From Nocardioides sp. (GTDB taxonomy: Bacteria > Actinomycetota > Actinomycetes > Propionibacteriales > Nocardioidaceae): 40,235 nucleotides of DNA. The stretch spans positions 23,434 to 63,668 of the forward strand of contig NZ_JAPYPS010000020.1 of NCBI RefSeq assembly GCF_029937575.1, in the 5' to 3' direction. The notes beneath the pieces were generated by a model. The model did no database searches. It was not told where the DNA came from and was given only the letters and a program-made list of their open reading frames with translations. Positions within the stretch are counted from its first letter, which is position 1. Every line of letters starts with the position of its first letter. Of the stretch, positions 1 to 5,896 are shown piece by piece. A program made the position numbers and the translations under genes.

Positions 1-22
1 GACGGGTCGGCGTCGTCACCAT
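1..22 (-). CDS. Possible start of a further minus-strand gene (partial)
   Basis: An ATG on the minus strand at position 22 opens a frame (MVTTPTR) that runs off the window edge. It lies 26 bases downstream of the chelatase-like gene in the same direction, so it could be a co-directional siroheme or cobalamin gene such as a uroporphyrinogen-III methyltransferase. Seven codons cannot identify it, and it may not be a gene. Confidence 0.2.
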
Positions 23-23
23 C

Positions 24-49
24 GACCCGTCACACATGGCGGACGGGTC
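24..49 (-). terminator. Hairpin at the end of the chelatase-like gene
   Basis: Two 8-base arms (gacccgtc at 24-31 and gacgggtc at 42-49) enclose a 10-base loop and begin at the stop codon of the minus-strand chelatase-like gene. A further gacgggtc copy at 1-8 could compete for the same arm. No T-tract follows, which is common for actinobacterial terminators, so this is a possible terminator only. Confidence 0.35.
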
Positions 50-788
50 AGCGTGAGGCGGGGGCGAGCTGCGTGGCGCGCTGGACGACCAGGTCGACGA
101 CCCGCTCGTGAGCTCCCATCACGTCGGCGACGACGACACCGTCGGGAGCCTCGCGGCGCAGCCGGTCGTGGAAGAAGCCCGGCGAGAGCAGGTACGGCGA
201 GACCGCGTCGCCCGGGCGGATGACGTCGACGGGGCGCTCGCCGTGACCGGACAGCGTGGCCAGCTCGACCTGGCCGTCCCAGGCTCGCGCGAGGTGGGCG
301 ACTGCGCACATCTGGTCGCAGGTGGCGCTCTCCTCGCTGGAGCCGGCCGCGACGAGCACGACGCGCTGGCCGGGACGGGCCCCGGCCTCGAGGAGGCGTT
401 CGACCTGGGCCCGGGCGAGCAACGGGTCCGGCCCGAGCTGGCGGCCGAGGCTCACCGGCACCGAGGCGAGCGCAGCCTGCTCGGGCAGGTCGGTACGCAT
501 GTGGAAGCCGGTGGAGAGCAGCAGCGGCACGACGACCGCCGGGTGCTCGGCGTTGGTCATCACGTCGGCGAAGAGCGGCTCGGACAGCTCGACGTACGAC
601 GCCACGGTCGGGCGCCCGAGCCGCTCGCCGGCCGCGGCCGTCAGCCGCCGGGCGACCTCATTGCCCTCGGCCTTGCGGGTGCCGTGCGCCACCGTGACGA
701 GAGTGGTGTCGGGAGGCAATCGCCTCGGCTCCGTCGCCTCAGCCGACACGTCGGCCACGGCGCGGTCAGTCCTGACGGTGTGCCCCAC
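48..788 (-). CDS. Sirohydrochlorin chelatase/cobaltochelatase CbiX-like protein
   Basis: CbiX/SirB-type proteins insert Fe or Co into sirohydrochlorin in the cytoplasm for siroheme or cobalamin. The product shows the N-terminal motif VTVAHGTRK with the candidate catalytic His near residue 35, and a second conserved stretch, LLLSTGFHMRTDLP, that supplies another His. The C-terminal half repeats the fold (VVLVAAGSSEES), giving the two-domain CbiX architecture. The start is uncertain. GTG at 788 is chosen to leave room for the divergent kinase promoter; GTG at 749 or 758 and ATG at 854 are alternatives, and none has a clear ribosome binding site. Siroheme is the cofactor of the NirB nitrite reductase encoded at 23-26 kb, so this gene may serve that enzyme, although it is not in the same operon. 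The family call is firm; the metal is inferred. Confidence 0.82.
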   Translation of the reverse strand: MGHTVRTDRAVADVSAEATEPRRLPPDTTLVTVAHGTRKAEGNEVARRLTAAAGERLGRPTVASYVELSEPLFADVMTNAEHPAVVVPLLLSTGFHMRTDLPEQAALASVPVSLGRQLGPDPLLARAQVERLLEAGARPGQRVVLVAAGSSEESATCDQMCAVAHLARAWDGQVELATLSGHGERPVDVIRPGDAVSPYLLSPGFFHDRLRREAPDGVVVADVMGAHERVVDLVVQRATQLAPASR

Positions 789-829
789 CCGGAGGATGAT
801 CCGCGCACCTGCGCGCCCATGCAAGCCCC

Positions 830-845
830 GGTGACGGCCGTCACG
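830..845. promoter_or_regulatory. Crp/GlxR-type palindrome upstream of the LytS kinase
   Basis: The sequence ggtgacggccgtcacg contains GTGA-N6-TCAC, a perfect palindrome matching the actinobacterial Crp core GTG-N6-GNCAC. It lies 15 bases upstream of the kinase ATG and about 42 bases upstream of the chosen chelatase start. A GATCAT hexamer at 849-854, six bases before the ATG, may be a weak -10. If so, a bound regulator would cover the promoter and repress the kinase operon. Confidence 0.5.
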
Positions 846-860
846 TGTGATCATGGGCGC

Positions 861-1991
861 ATGGTGCGCGTGTGGCGGCGGACTCATCTCGGCACGGAAG
901 CCGACCGCGCGACCTTCCGGACGCTGCACCGGGCGTCCCAGGCGGCCCCCGCGCTGCGCGAGGGACTGACCCGCGACAGCGCCGAGCGGTCGGTCAAGCA
1001 CCTGCGCGCACTCCTCGGCACGTCGGCGCTGGCGATCACCGACACCGCGGGGTGCCTGGCCTGGGACGGATCCGGCGCCCACCACCGCGCGCAGATGAGC
1101 ACTCTCGTGGCCGCGACGCTGGCGCGCGGACGCACGCGCAGCATCGACCGCGGCGACCTGCGGTGCGACGAGGCGGGCTGCCCGGTGCGCACCGCCGTGG
1201 TGAGCCCACTGGTCGTCGACGAGCGCATCGTCGGCACCCTCGCGGCCTTCGCCGCGACCCCGACGGCGGGTCTGGCTCGCGCGACCGAGGAGGTGGCGAC
1301 GTGGGTCTCGGGCCAGCTCGACTTCGCCGAGCTCGAGTCGTCGCGGGCCCGCCTGGCCGAGGCCGAGCTGCGGGCACTGCGCGCCCAGATCAGCCCCCAC
1401 TTCATCTACAACTCCCTCGGCGCGATCGCCAGCTTCGTGCGTACCGACCCCGACCGGGCCCGCGAGCTGCTGCTGGAGTTCGCCGACTTCACCCGCTACT
1501 CCTTCCGGCGCCACGGCGAGTTCACGACCCTGGCCGAGGAGCTGCGCTCCGTCGAGCGCTACCTCCTGCTCGAGCAGGCGCGCTTCGGCGACCGTCTGCT
1601 CGTGACCCTCAGCGTCGCGCCCGAGGTGCTGCCGGTCGCGATCCCGTTCCTCTGCGTGCAGCCGCTGGTGGAGAACGCCGTGCAGCACGGCCTCGCTCGC
1701 AGCGAGGGCCCCGGCCGGATCACCATCACCGCCTACGACCGGGGCCAGGACTGCGTCATCGAGGTCGAGGACGACGGCGCCGGCGAGGAGCCCGAGCGGG
1801 TGCGGCTCGCGCTCGCCGGGGACACCACCCCCGGCTCGGTCGGGCTCGGCTCGGTCGGGCTGGGCAACGTCGACGCACGGTTGCGGGCGACGTACGGCGA
1901 CGACTACGGGCTCGTCGTCGAGACCGCGCCCGGCGCCGGGACCAAGGTCGTCGTCCGGGCTCCGAAGTTCGCGGCTGGGGTGAGCGCGTGA
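861..1991 (+). CDS. LytS/BtsS-type sensor histidine kinase lacking membrane segments
   Basis: This 376-residue kinase belongs to the His_kinase (PF06580)/HATPase family that pairs with LytTR regulators. The H-box is RAQISPHFIYNSLG with phospho-acceptor His180, the N-box is PLVENAVQHG with Asn272, and the glycine box GLGNVDARL lies near residues 333-341. Residues about 40-160 look like a GAF-type sensory domain and hold a Cys-x4-Cys pair (Cys102, Cys107). Unlike E. coli BtsS, YpdA or LytS, no N-terminal transmembrane array is visible, so it probably senses a cytoplasmic signal. The ATG at 861 is the first start after the divergent promoter region. Its stop overlaps the GTG start of the response regulator. 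The operon with a symporter suggests control of carboxylate uptake; the ligand is unknown. Confidence 0.9.
   Translation: MVRVWRRTHLGTEADRATFRTLHRASQAAPALREGLTRDSAERSVKHLRALLGTSALAITDTAGCLAWDGSGAHHRAQMSTLVAATLARGRTRSIDRGDLRCDEAGCPVRTAVVSPLVVDERIVGTLAAFAATPTAGLARATEEVATWVSGQLDFAELESSRARLAEAELRALRAQISPHFIYNSLGAIASFVRTDPDRARELLLEFADFTRYSFRRHGEFTTLAEELRSVERYLLLEQARFGDRLLVTLSVAPEVLPVAIPFLCVQPLVENAVQHGLARSEGPGRITITAYDRGQDCVIEVEDDGAGEEPERVRLALAGDTTPGSVGLGSVGLGNVDARLRATYGDDYGLVVETAPGAGTKVVVRAPKFAAGVSA
1833..1862 (+). repeat. 15-bp tandem duplication inside the kinase glycine box
   Basis: Two adjacent 15-base units, ggctcggtcgggctc and ggctcggtcgggctg, encode GSVGL twice immediately before GNVDARL. 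The copies differ only in the last base, so this is a recent in-frame duplication that lengthens the glycine-rich ATP-lid segment by five residues. Confidence 0.85.
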
Positions 1992-2818
1992 CGCCGGCGT
2001 CGGGCAACGGCCTGCGGGTGCTCGTCGTCGACGACGAACGCCCCTCCCTCGACGAGCTCGCCTTCCTGCTGAGCGCCGACGAGCGGGTCGTCGACGTCGT
2101 CAGCTGCGACTCGGCCACCGAGGGCCTGCGCGTGCTGCGCACCGACGAGGTCGACTGTGTCTTCCTCGACATCCAGATGCCGGGCCTGACCGGGCTCGAG
2201 CTCGCCGACGTCCTGAGGCGCTTCCGCGAGCCGCCGCCGATCGTGTTCGTCACCGCCCACGACGAGCACGCGGTCGAGGCCTTCGACCTGCGCGCGGTCG
2301 ACTACGTCCTCAAGCCGGTGCGCCGCGAACGCCTCGCCGAGGCCGTACGGCGCGTGGTCGACGCGCGCCACCTGGCGCCCGGGCGCGTCGGCGCCCCCGC
2401 GCCCGCCGCCGCATCCACCGCCGCGTCCACGGGCGCGGGAGCCGACGGTGCCCACGACCTGCAGATCCCCGTCGAGCTCGGCGGGGTCACCCGCTTCGTC
2501 GAGCGCTCGACGGTGACCCACGTCGAGGCGCACGGCGACTACGCGCGGCTGCACACGCCGTCCGGCTCCCACCTGATCCGGGTGCCGCTCTCGACGCTGG
2601 AGGAGGAGTGGCGTGCGGCCGGCTTCCTGCGCATCCACCGCTCCTGCCTGGTCGCGATCGCGCACATCAGTGAGGTCCGGATGGACTCCGGACGCTGCAG
2701 CGTGGTGGTCGGACGGCGCGACTCCGGCGGGGCGGGGAGCGGACCGGTCGAGCTGTCGGTCAGCCGTCGCAACACCCGCGAGCTGCGCGAGCGCCTGGTC
2801 AAGCGGGGCGACTCGTGA
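1988..2818 (+). CDS. LytTR-family response regulator
   Basis: This 276-residue regulator starts with a receiver domain (VLVVDDERPS; phospho-acceptor Asp61 in FLDIQMPG; conserved Lys109 in YVLKPV). An Ala/Pro-rich linker covers roughly residues 130-155, and a LytTR DNA-binding domain runs from about residue 160 to the end (FVERSTVTHVEAHGDYARLH, FLRIHRSCLVAIAHI). The GTG start overlaps the kinase TGA as GTGA, indicating translational coupling. LytTR proteins bind pairs of short direct repeats about 21 bp apart; such a pair is present upstream of the second symporter operon at 5364-5391. A role as its transcriptional activator is an inference from that site and from the BtsR/YpdB paradigm. Confidence 0.93.
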   Translation: MTPASGNGLRVLVVDDERPSLDELAFLLSADERVVDVVSCDSATEGLRVLRTDEVDCVFLDIQMPGLTGLELADVLRRFREPPPIVFVTAHDEHAVEAFDLRAVDYVLKPVRRERLAEAVRRVVDARHLAPGRVGAPAPAAASTAASTGAGADGAHDLQIPVELGGVTRFVERSTVTHVEAHGDYARLHTPSGSHLIRVPLSTLEEEWRAAGFLRIHRSCLVAIAHISEVRMDSGRCSVVVGRRDSGGAGSGPVELSVSRRNTRELRERLVKRGDS

Positions 2819-3249
2819 CCGAGCGGGTGCGCGTCACCGGACCGGACCGTCGCTCCCGGCCCTTGGCGCGCACCCATGACATCGACGAGGAGACGTCGCT
2901 CGGCAGCGTCTACGTGCGCTCGCTGATGCGCGCCCAGCTCTCCCTGGCCCTCGGCGTCGTCGCCGTCCTCGCGGTCACCATCGGCGCCCTGCCGCTGCTC
3001 TTCCACCTCGTGCCCGAGGTCGGCAACGCCCAGGTCGCCGGCCTGCCGATCGCCTGGCTGGTCCTCGGGGTGCTCGTCTATCCCTGGCTGCTGCTGCTCG
3101 GCTGGGCCTACGTCCAGCGCGCCGAGCGCAACGAGCAGCACTTCACCGAGCTGCTCGGGCCGCACGAGTCCCGCCCCGAGACCGCAGGCCCAGCAGGCCC
3201 GGCAGGCCCAGCGGGGCCGACGGGGTCGACGGGGCCGACGGGGCCGTGA
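2815..3249 (+). CDS. DUF485-like small membrane protein, symporter partner
   Basis: This 144-residue protein has two hydrophobic segments, about residues 45-65 and 80-100, followed by a charged cytoplasmic stretch (YVQRAERNEQHFTELLG). That topology resembles the DUF485/YjcH proteins encoded next to ActP-type acetate symporters. The GTG start overlaps the regulator stop, and its own stop overlaps the symporter start, both as GTGA. The last 20 or so residues are a collagen-like Gly-Pro-x tail (PAGPAGPAGPTGSTGPTGP) encoded by GC-rich short repeats, probably arisen by slippage. A role as accessory subunit or assembly factor of the symporter is inferred from position only. Confidence 0.8.
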   Translation: MTERVRVTGPDRRSRPLARTHDIDEETSLGSVYVRSLMRAQLSLALGVVAVLAVTIGALPLLFHLVPEVGNAQVAGLPIAWLVLGVLVYPWLLLLGWAYVQRAERNEQHFTELLGPHESRPETAGPAGPAGPAGPTGSTGPTGP

Positions 3250-4763
3250 GCGACCTCACCGCCCTGCCCGGGCTGATCGCGGTCATCCTCGTCTCGCTGC
3301 TGACCCTGCTCGTCGGCACGTGGGGCATGCGGGTCTCGCGCACCACCAGCGATTTCCTCGTCGCCTCGCGCACCGTGCGTCCCACGCTCAACGCCTTCGC
3401 GGTCAGCGGCGAGTACCTCTCGGCCGCCTCCTTCCTCGGCATCGCCGGGCTGCTGCTCGCCTACGGCGCCGACATGCTCTGGTACCCCGTCGGCTGGACG
3501 GCCGGCTACCTGCTGCTCCTCGTGCTCGTGGCCGCGCCGCTGCGCCGCTCCGGCGCCTACACGCTGCCCGACTTCGCCGAGGCGCGGCTCGAGTCCCGCA
3601 CGGTCCGCAGCATCTGCTCGGTCTTCGTGGTCGCGATCGGGTGGCTCTACCTGCTGCCGCAGTTCGAGGGCGCCGGCTTCACCCTGGCCACCGCCCTCGG
3701 GGCCCCGCGCTGGGTCGGGCCGGTCGCCGTCGGACTGGTCGTGCTGATCGGCGTGGGTGGCGGTGGGATGCGGTCGATCACCCTGGTGCAGGCCTTCCAG
3801 TACTGGCTCAAGCTCACCGCCCTGCTCGTCCCCGCGGCCGTCCTGCTGGTCGTGTGGACCCGCGACGAGACCGCGGGGTCGCTGGGCGCCGGTGATCCGT
3901 CGTGGTCGATGCCGCTCGTCGGCAGCGGCGGCGCGGGCCTGTACACGACGTACTCGTTGATCCTGGCGACGTTCCTCGGCACCATGGGACTGCCGCACGT
4001 GGTGGTGCGCTTCTACACCAACCCCGACGGCGGAGCGGCACGCCGTACGACGCTCACCGTGCTGGCCCTGGTGGGCGGCTTCTACCTGATCCCGCCGGTG
4101 TACGCCGCCCTCGGGCACGCCTACGGGGTCGGGTCGGGCGACTCCTCGACGCTGATGCTCGACCTGCCGCGCCTCGCGCTCGACGGGCTCGGCGGCGAGC
4201 TGCTCACCGGGCTGATCACCGCGGGTGCGTTCGCGGCGTTCCTCTCGACGTCGTCGGGCCTGGTGATCGCCGTCGCCGGCGTGCTGTCGCAGGACGTCAC
4301 CTCGCGGCGGCTCCCCGAGATCGCCTCCTTCCGCGTCGCCGCCGCCATCGCGGTGCTGATCCCGATGGGAGCGTCGTTGGCACTGCCCAACTTCGGCGTC
4401 GCCCAGTCCGTCGGGCTCGCCTTCGCCGTCGCCGCCTCGACGTTCTGCCCGTTGCTGCTGCTCGGCATCTGGTGGCGCGGACTGACGCCGACCGGGGCGA
4501 TCGCCGGGATGCTCACCGGCGGCGCCGGCTCGGTCGTCGCGGTCGGCTGGACCCTGTCGCACGGCGCGCTCGACGGCGTCACCGACGGGTGGGCCGACGT
4601 GCTCCTCGGCCAGCCGGCCGCCTGGAGCGTGCCGCTCGCCTTCGCCACGATGATCCTGGTCTCGCGGGCCACCGCGTCCAGCACCCCGAGGCACGCGAAC
4701 CGCTTCCTGGCGAGGCTGCACGCGCCGGAGTCCCTCGACCTCGAGCGGTCGGGAGAGCGGTGA
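3246..4763 (+). CDS. Sodium:solute symporter (SSS), cation/acetate-type
   Basis: This 505-residue polytopic membrane protein of the SSS family (SLC5, LeuT fold) has about 13 transmembrane segments. Family features include TTSDFLVASRTV near residue 35, SGEYLSAASFLGIAG near residues 55-70, YTLPDFAEAR, and the GTMGLPHVVVRFYTNPD segment shared with acetate/pyruvate permeases. The GTG start overlaps the upstream stop as GTGA, so it is the fourth gene of a tightly coupled kinase-regulator-small protein-symporter operon. Likely substrates are short monocarboxylates such as acetate, propionate or pyruvate, taken up with Na+ or H+. The exact substrate cannot be read from the sequence. Confidence 0.9.
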   Translation: MSDLTALPGLIAVILVSLLTLLVGTWGMRVSRTTSDFLVASRTVRPTLNAFAVSGEYLSAASFLGIAGLLLAYGADMLWYPVGWTAGYLLLLVLVAAPLRRSGAYTLPDFAEARLESRTVRSICSVFVVAIGWLYLLPQFEGAGFTLATALGAPRWVGPVAVGLVVLIGVGGGGMRSITLVQAFQYWLKLTALLVPAAVLLVVWTRDETAGSLGAGDPSWSMPLVGSGGAGLYTTYSLILATFLGTMGLPHVVVRFYTNPDGGAARRTTLTVLALVGGFYLIPPVYAALGHAYGVGSGDSSTLMLDLPRLALDGLGGELLTGLITAGAFAAFLSTSSGLVIAVAGVLSQDVTSRRLPEIASFRVAAAIAVLIPMGASLALPNFGVAQSVGLAFAVAASTFCPLLLLGIWWRGLTPTGAIAGMLTGGAGSVVAVGWTLSHGALDGVTDGWADVLLGQPAAWSVPLAFATMILVSRATASSTPRHANRFLARLHAPESLDLERSGER

Positions 4764-4835
4764 TGTTACTGACCGCTGTGACTACTACCTGACCCTTACA
4801 ACCGCTGGGCAGTAGTCACAGCGGTCAGTAACATC
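4762..4835. terminator. Perfect 25-bp inverted repeat between convergent genes
   Basis: Arms at 4762-4786 and 4811-4835 are exact reverse complements over 25 bases, with a 24-base loop. The repeat begins inside the symporter stop codon and ends 9 bases before the stop of the convergent gene, so it is placed as a bidirectional terminator. The arms are only about 48 percent G+C, far below the surrounding DNA. The loop carries a second ACCGCTG (4801-4807) that can pair instead with CAGCGGT in the right arm (4819-4825), giving an alternative smaller hairpin. Confidence 0.7.
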
Positions 4836-4844
4836 CCTCAGATC

Positions 4845-5291
4845 TCAGGCCGCCGACACCCGCAGCATCCGCACCCCCGCGACGCAGGCAAGCACGCCAC
4901 CACCGACGACGAAGACCAGGCCGACGCCCGGCTGCCAGCCGCCGAAGCCGATCAGCTGGACAACGTGCACGACCTGCCAGGCCACCAGGCCGAGGGCGAT
5001 CGCGCCGAAGACCAGGGCGTGCCCGGCGGCCACGCGCAGGCGGCCGGTGCCGGAGATGATGGCGCCGGCGATGCCGACCCAGGCGGCGTAGAAGGTCCAC
5101 AGACCGGCCCCGACGATGCCGGACACGGCCCCGAGGGCGGTGTCGACCCACGGCATGAAGGAGCCGAGGACGACGAGCAGCGACGCGCAGGCGAGGGCCT
5201 TGCGGCCCGGGACGGCAACGCGGGTACGGCGCGCGGTCGCGGCCTTCGAGCCGGCAGCGGTGGTGGCGGGGGCGGGTGTCGTGGTGGCCAT
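4845..5291 (-). CDS. Small four-helix membrane protein of unknown function
   Basis: This 148-residue protein has an Ala/Thr-rich basic N-terminus (MATTTPAPATTAAG, then RRTRVAVPGRK) and four hydrophobic segments spanning about residues 33-50, 60-80, 85-105 and 115-140. I do not recognise a named family. It is convergent with the first symporter and divergent from the second symporter operon. Its start lies about 75-100 bp downstream, on its own strand, of the pair of ACCGCTCG boxes at 5364-5391, so it may share LytTR control with the transporter genes. The ATG at 5291 is the only start that leaves a membrane protein with a normal short N-terminus. Confidence 0.75.
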   Translation of the reverse strand: MATTTPAPATTAAGSKAATARRTRVAVPGRKALACASLLVVLGSFMPWVDTALGAVSGIVGAGLWTFYAAWVGIAGAIISGTGRLRVAAGHALVFGAIALGLVAWQVVHVVQLIGFGGWQPGVGLVFVVGGGVLACVAGVRMLRVSAA

Positions 5292-5336
5292 GCGCCGACT
5301 GTACGAACGCCCATCCGTCCCTCGGGCCAGCCGACG

Positions 5337-5476
5337 ACCGCTCGGCCGGCCGCCCGCCACGACGAGCGGTAGGTCAGCCGCGACGAGCGGTCGCCGTACC
5401 GCTCCGAACGTCAGGACAGACGTCGTCTCCCCCGTCCTGGCGCCGCTGAGCGCGACGACCCCACCGCTCACCGCTT
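5337..5476. promoter_or_regulatory. Cluster of six ACCGCT[C/T] boxes, candidate LytTR operator
   Basis: ACCGCTC or ACCGCTT occurs at 5337-5343, 5398-5404, 5463-5469 and 5470-5476 on the plus strand, and at 5364-5370 and 5385-5391 on the minus strand. Read on the minus strand, the last two form ACCGCTCG-N13-ACCGCTCG. E. coli BtsR (YehT) recognises ACC[G/A]CT[C/T]A repeated with a 13-bp spacer. The copy at 5463-5470 is ACCGCTCA, an exact match to that consensus. The remainder of the 293-bp gap (5292-5584) holds the Crp-type site at 5479-5494 and the ribosome binding site at 5573-5577; I see nothing else in it. Confidence 0.6.
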
Positions 5477-5478
5477 CG

Positions 5479-5494
5479 AGTGACCGGGGTCACA
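5479..5494. promoter_or_regulatory. Crp/GlxR-type palindrome upstream of the DUF4212-symporter operon
   Basis: The sequence agtgaccggggtcaca fits TGTGA-N6-TCACA at all but the first base, and GTG-N6-GNCAC exactly. It begins three bases after the last ACCGCT box and lies about 90 bp upstream of the ATG at 5585. A clear -10 hexamer could not be placed, so activation versus repression is open. Confidence 0.6.
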
Positions 5495-5584
5495 TCTACC
5501 CCTTGTGACCCGTCCCCGCGGGGCGGTTGTCTGCGGCCATCGCACACCCGTCCTGCCCTCTCCCACCTGACTGGAGGCACACCC

Positions 5585-5896
5585 ATGGATGACCAACAGC
5601 GCCAGGAGTACTGGCGCAAGAACCTCCGGCTCCTCGCCGTGCTGCTGTCGATCTGGGCCCTGGTGTCCTTCGGCGCCGGCATCATCTTCGTCGAGCCGCT
5701 CAACAAGATCGAGATCGGTGGGTTCCCGCTGGGCTTCTGGTTCAGCCAGCAGGGCTCGATCATCACGTTCGTCGCGCTGATCGCCTACTACGTGTGGCGG
5801 ATGGACAAGCTCGACGACGAGTACGGCGTCGACGAGCTCGACAGCGCCTCGGCCAACACGACCGGTCACCCGGGCCCGGCAGGGGGCGGTCACTGA
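5585..5896 (+). CDS. DUF4212 family sodium:solute symporter small subunit
   Basis: This 103-residue protein matches the pattern of the putative solute:sodium symporter small subunit family (DUF4212, TIGR03647). It has YWRKNLRLLAVLLSIWALVS near residue 9, FGAGIIFVEPLNKI, then GFPLGFWFSQQGSI and YYVWRMDKLDDEYGVDE. Two transmembrane helices are evident, about residues 15-37 and 50-75. GGAGG at 5573-5577 sits seven bases before the ATG, which fixes the start. Its TGA overlaps the next ATG as TGATG. Members of this family are encoded directly before VC_2705-type symporters, exactly as here. The C-terminal tail is short and Gly/His-rich. Confidence 0.92.
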   Translation: MDDQQRQEYWRKNLRLLAVLLSIWALVSFGAGIIFVEPLNKIEIGGFPLGFWFSQQGSIITFVALIAYYVWRMDKLDDEYGVDELDSASANTTGHPGPAGGGH

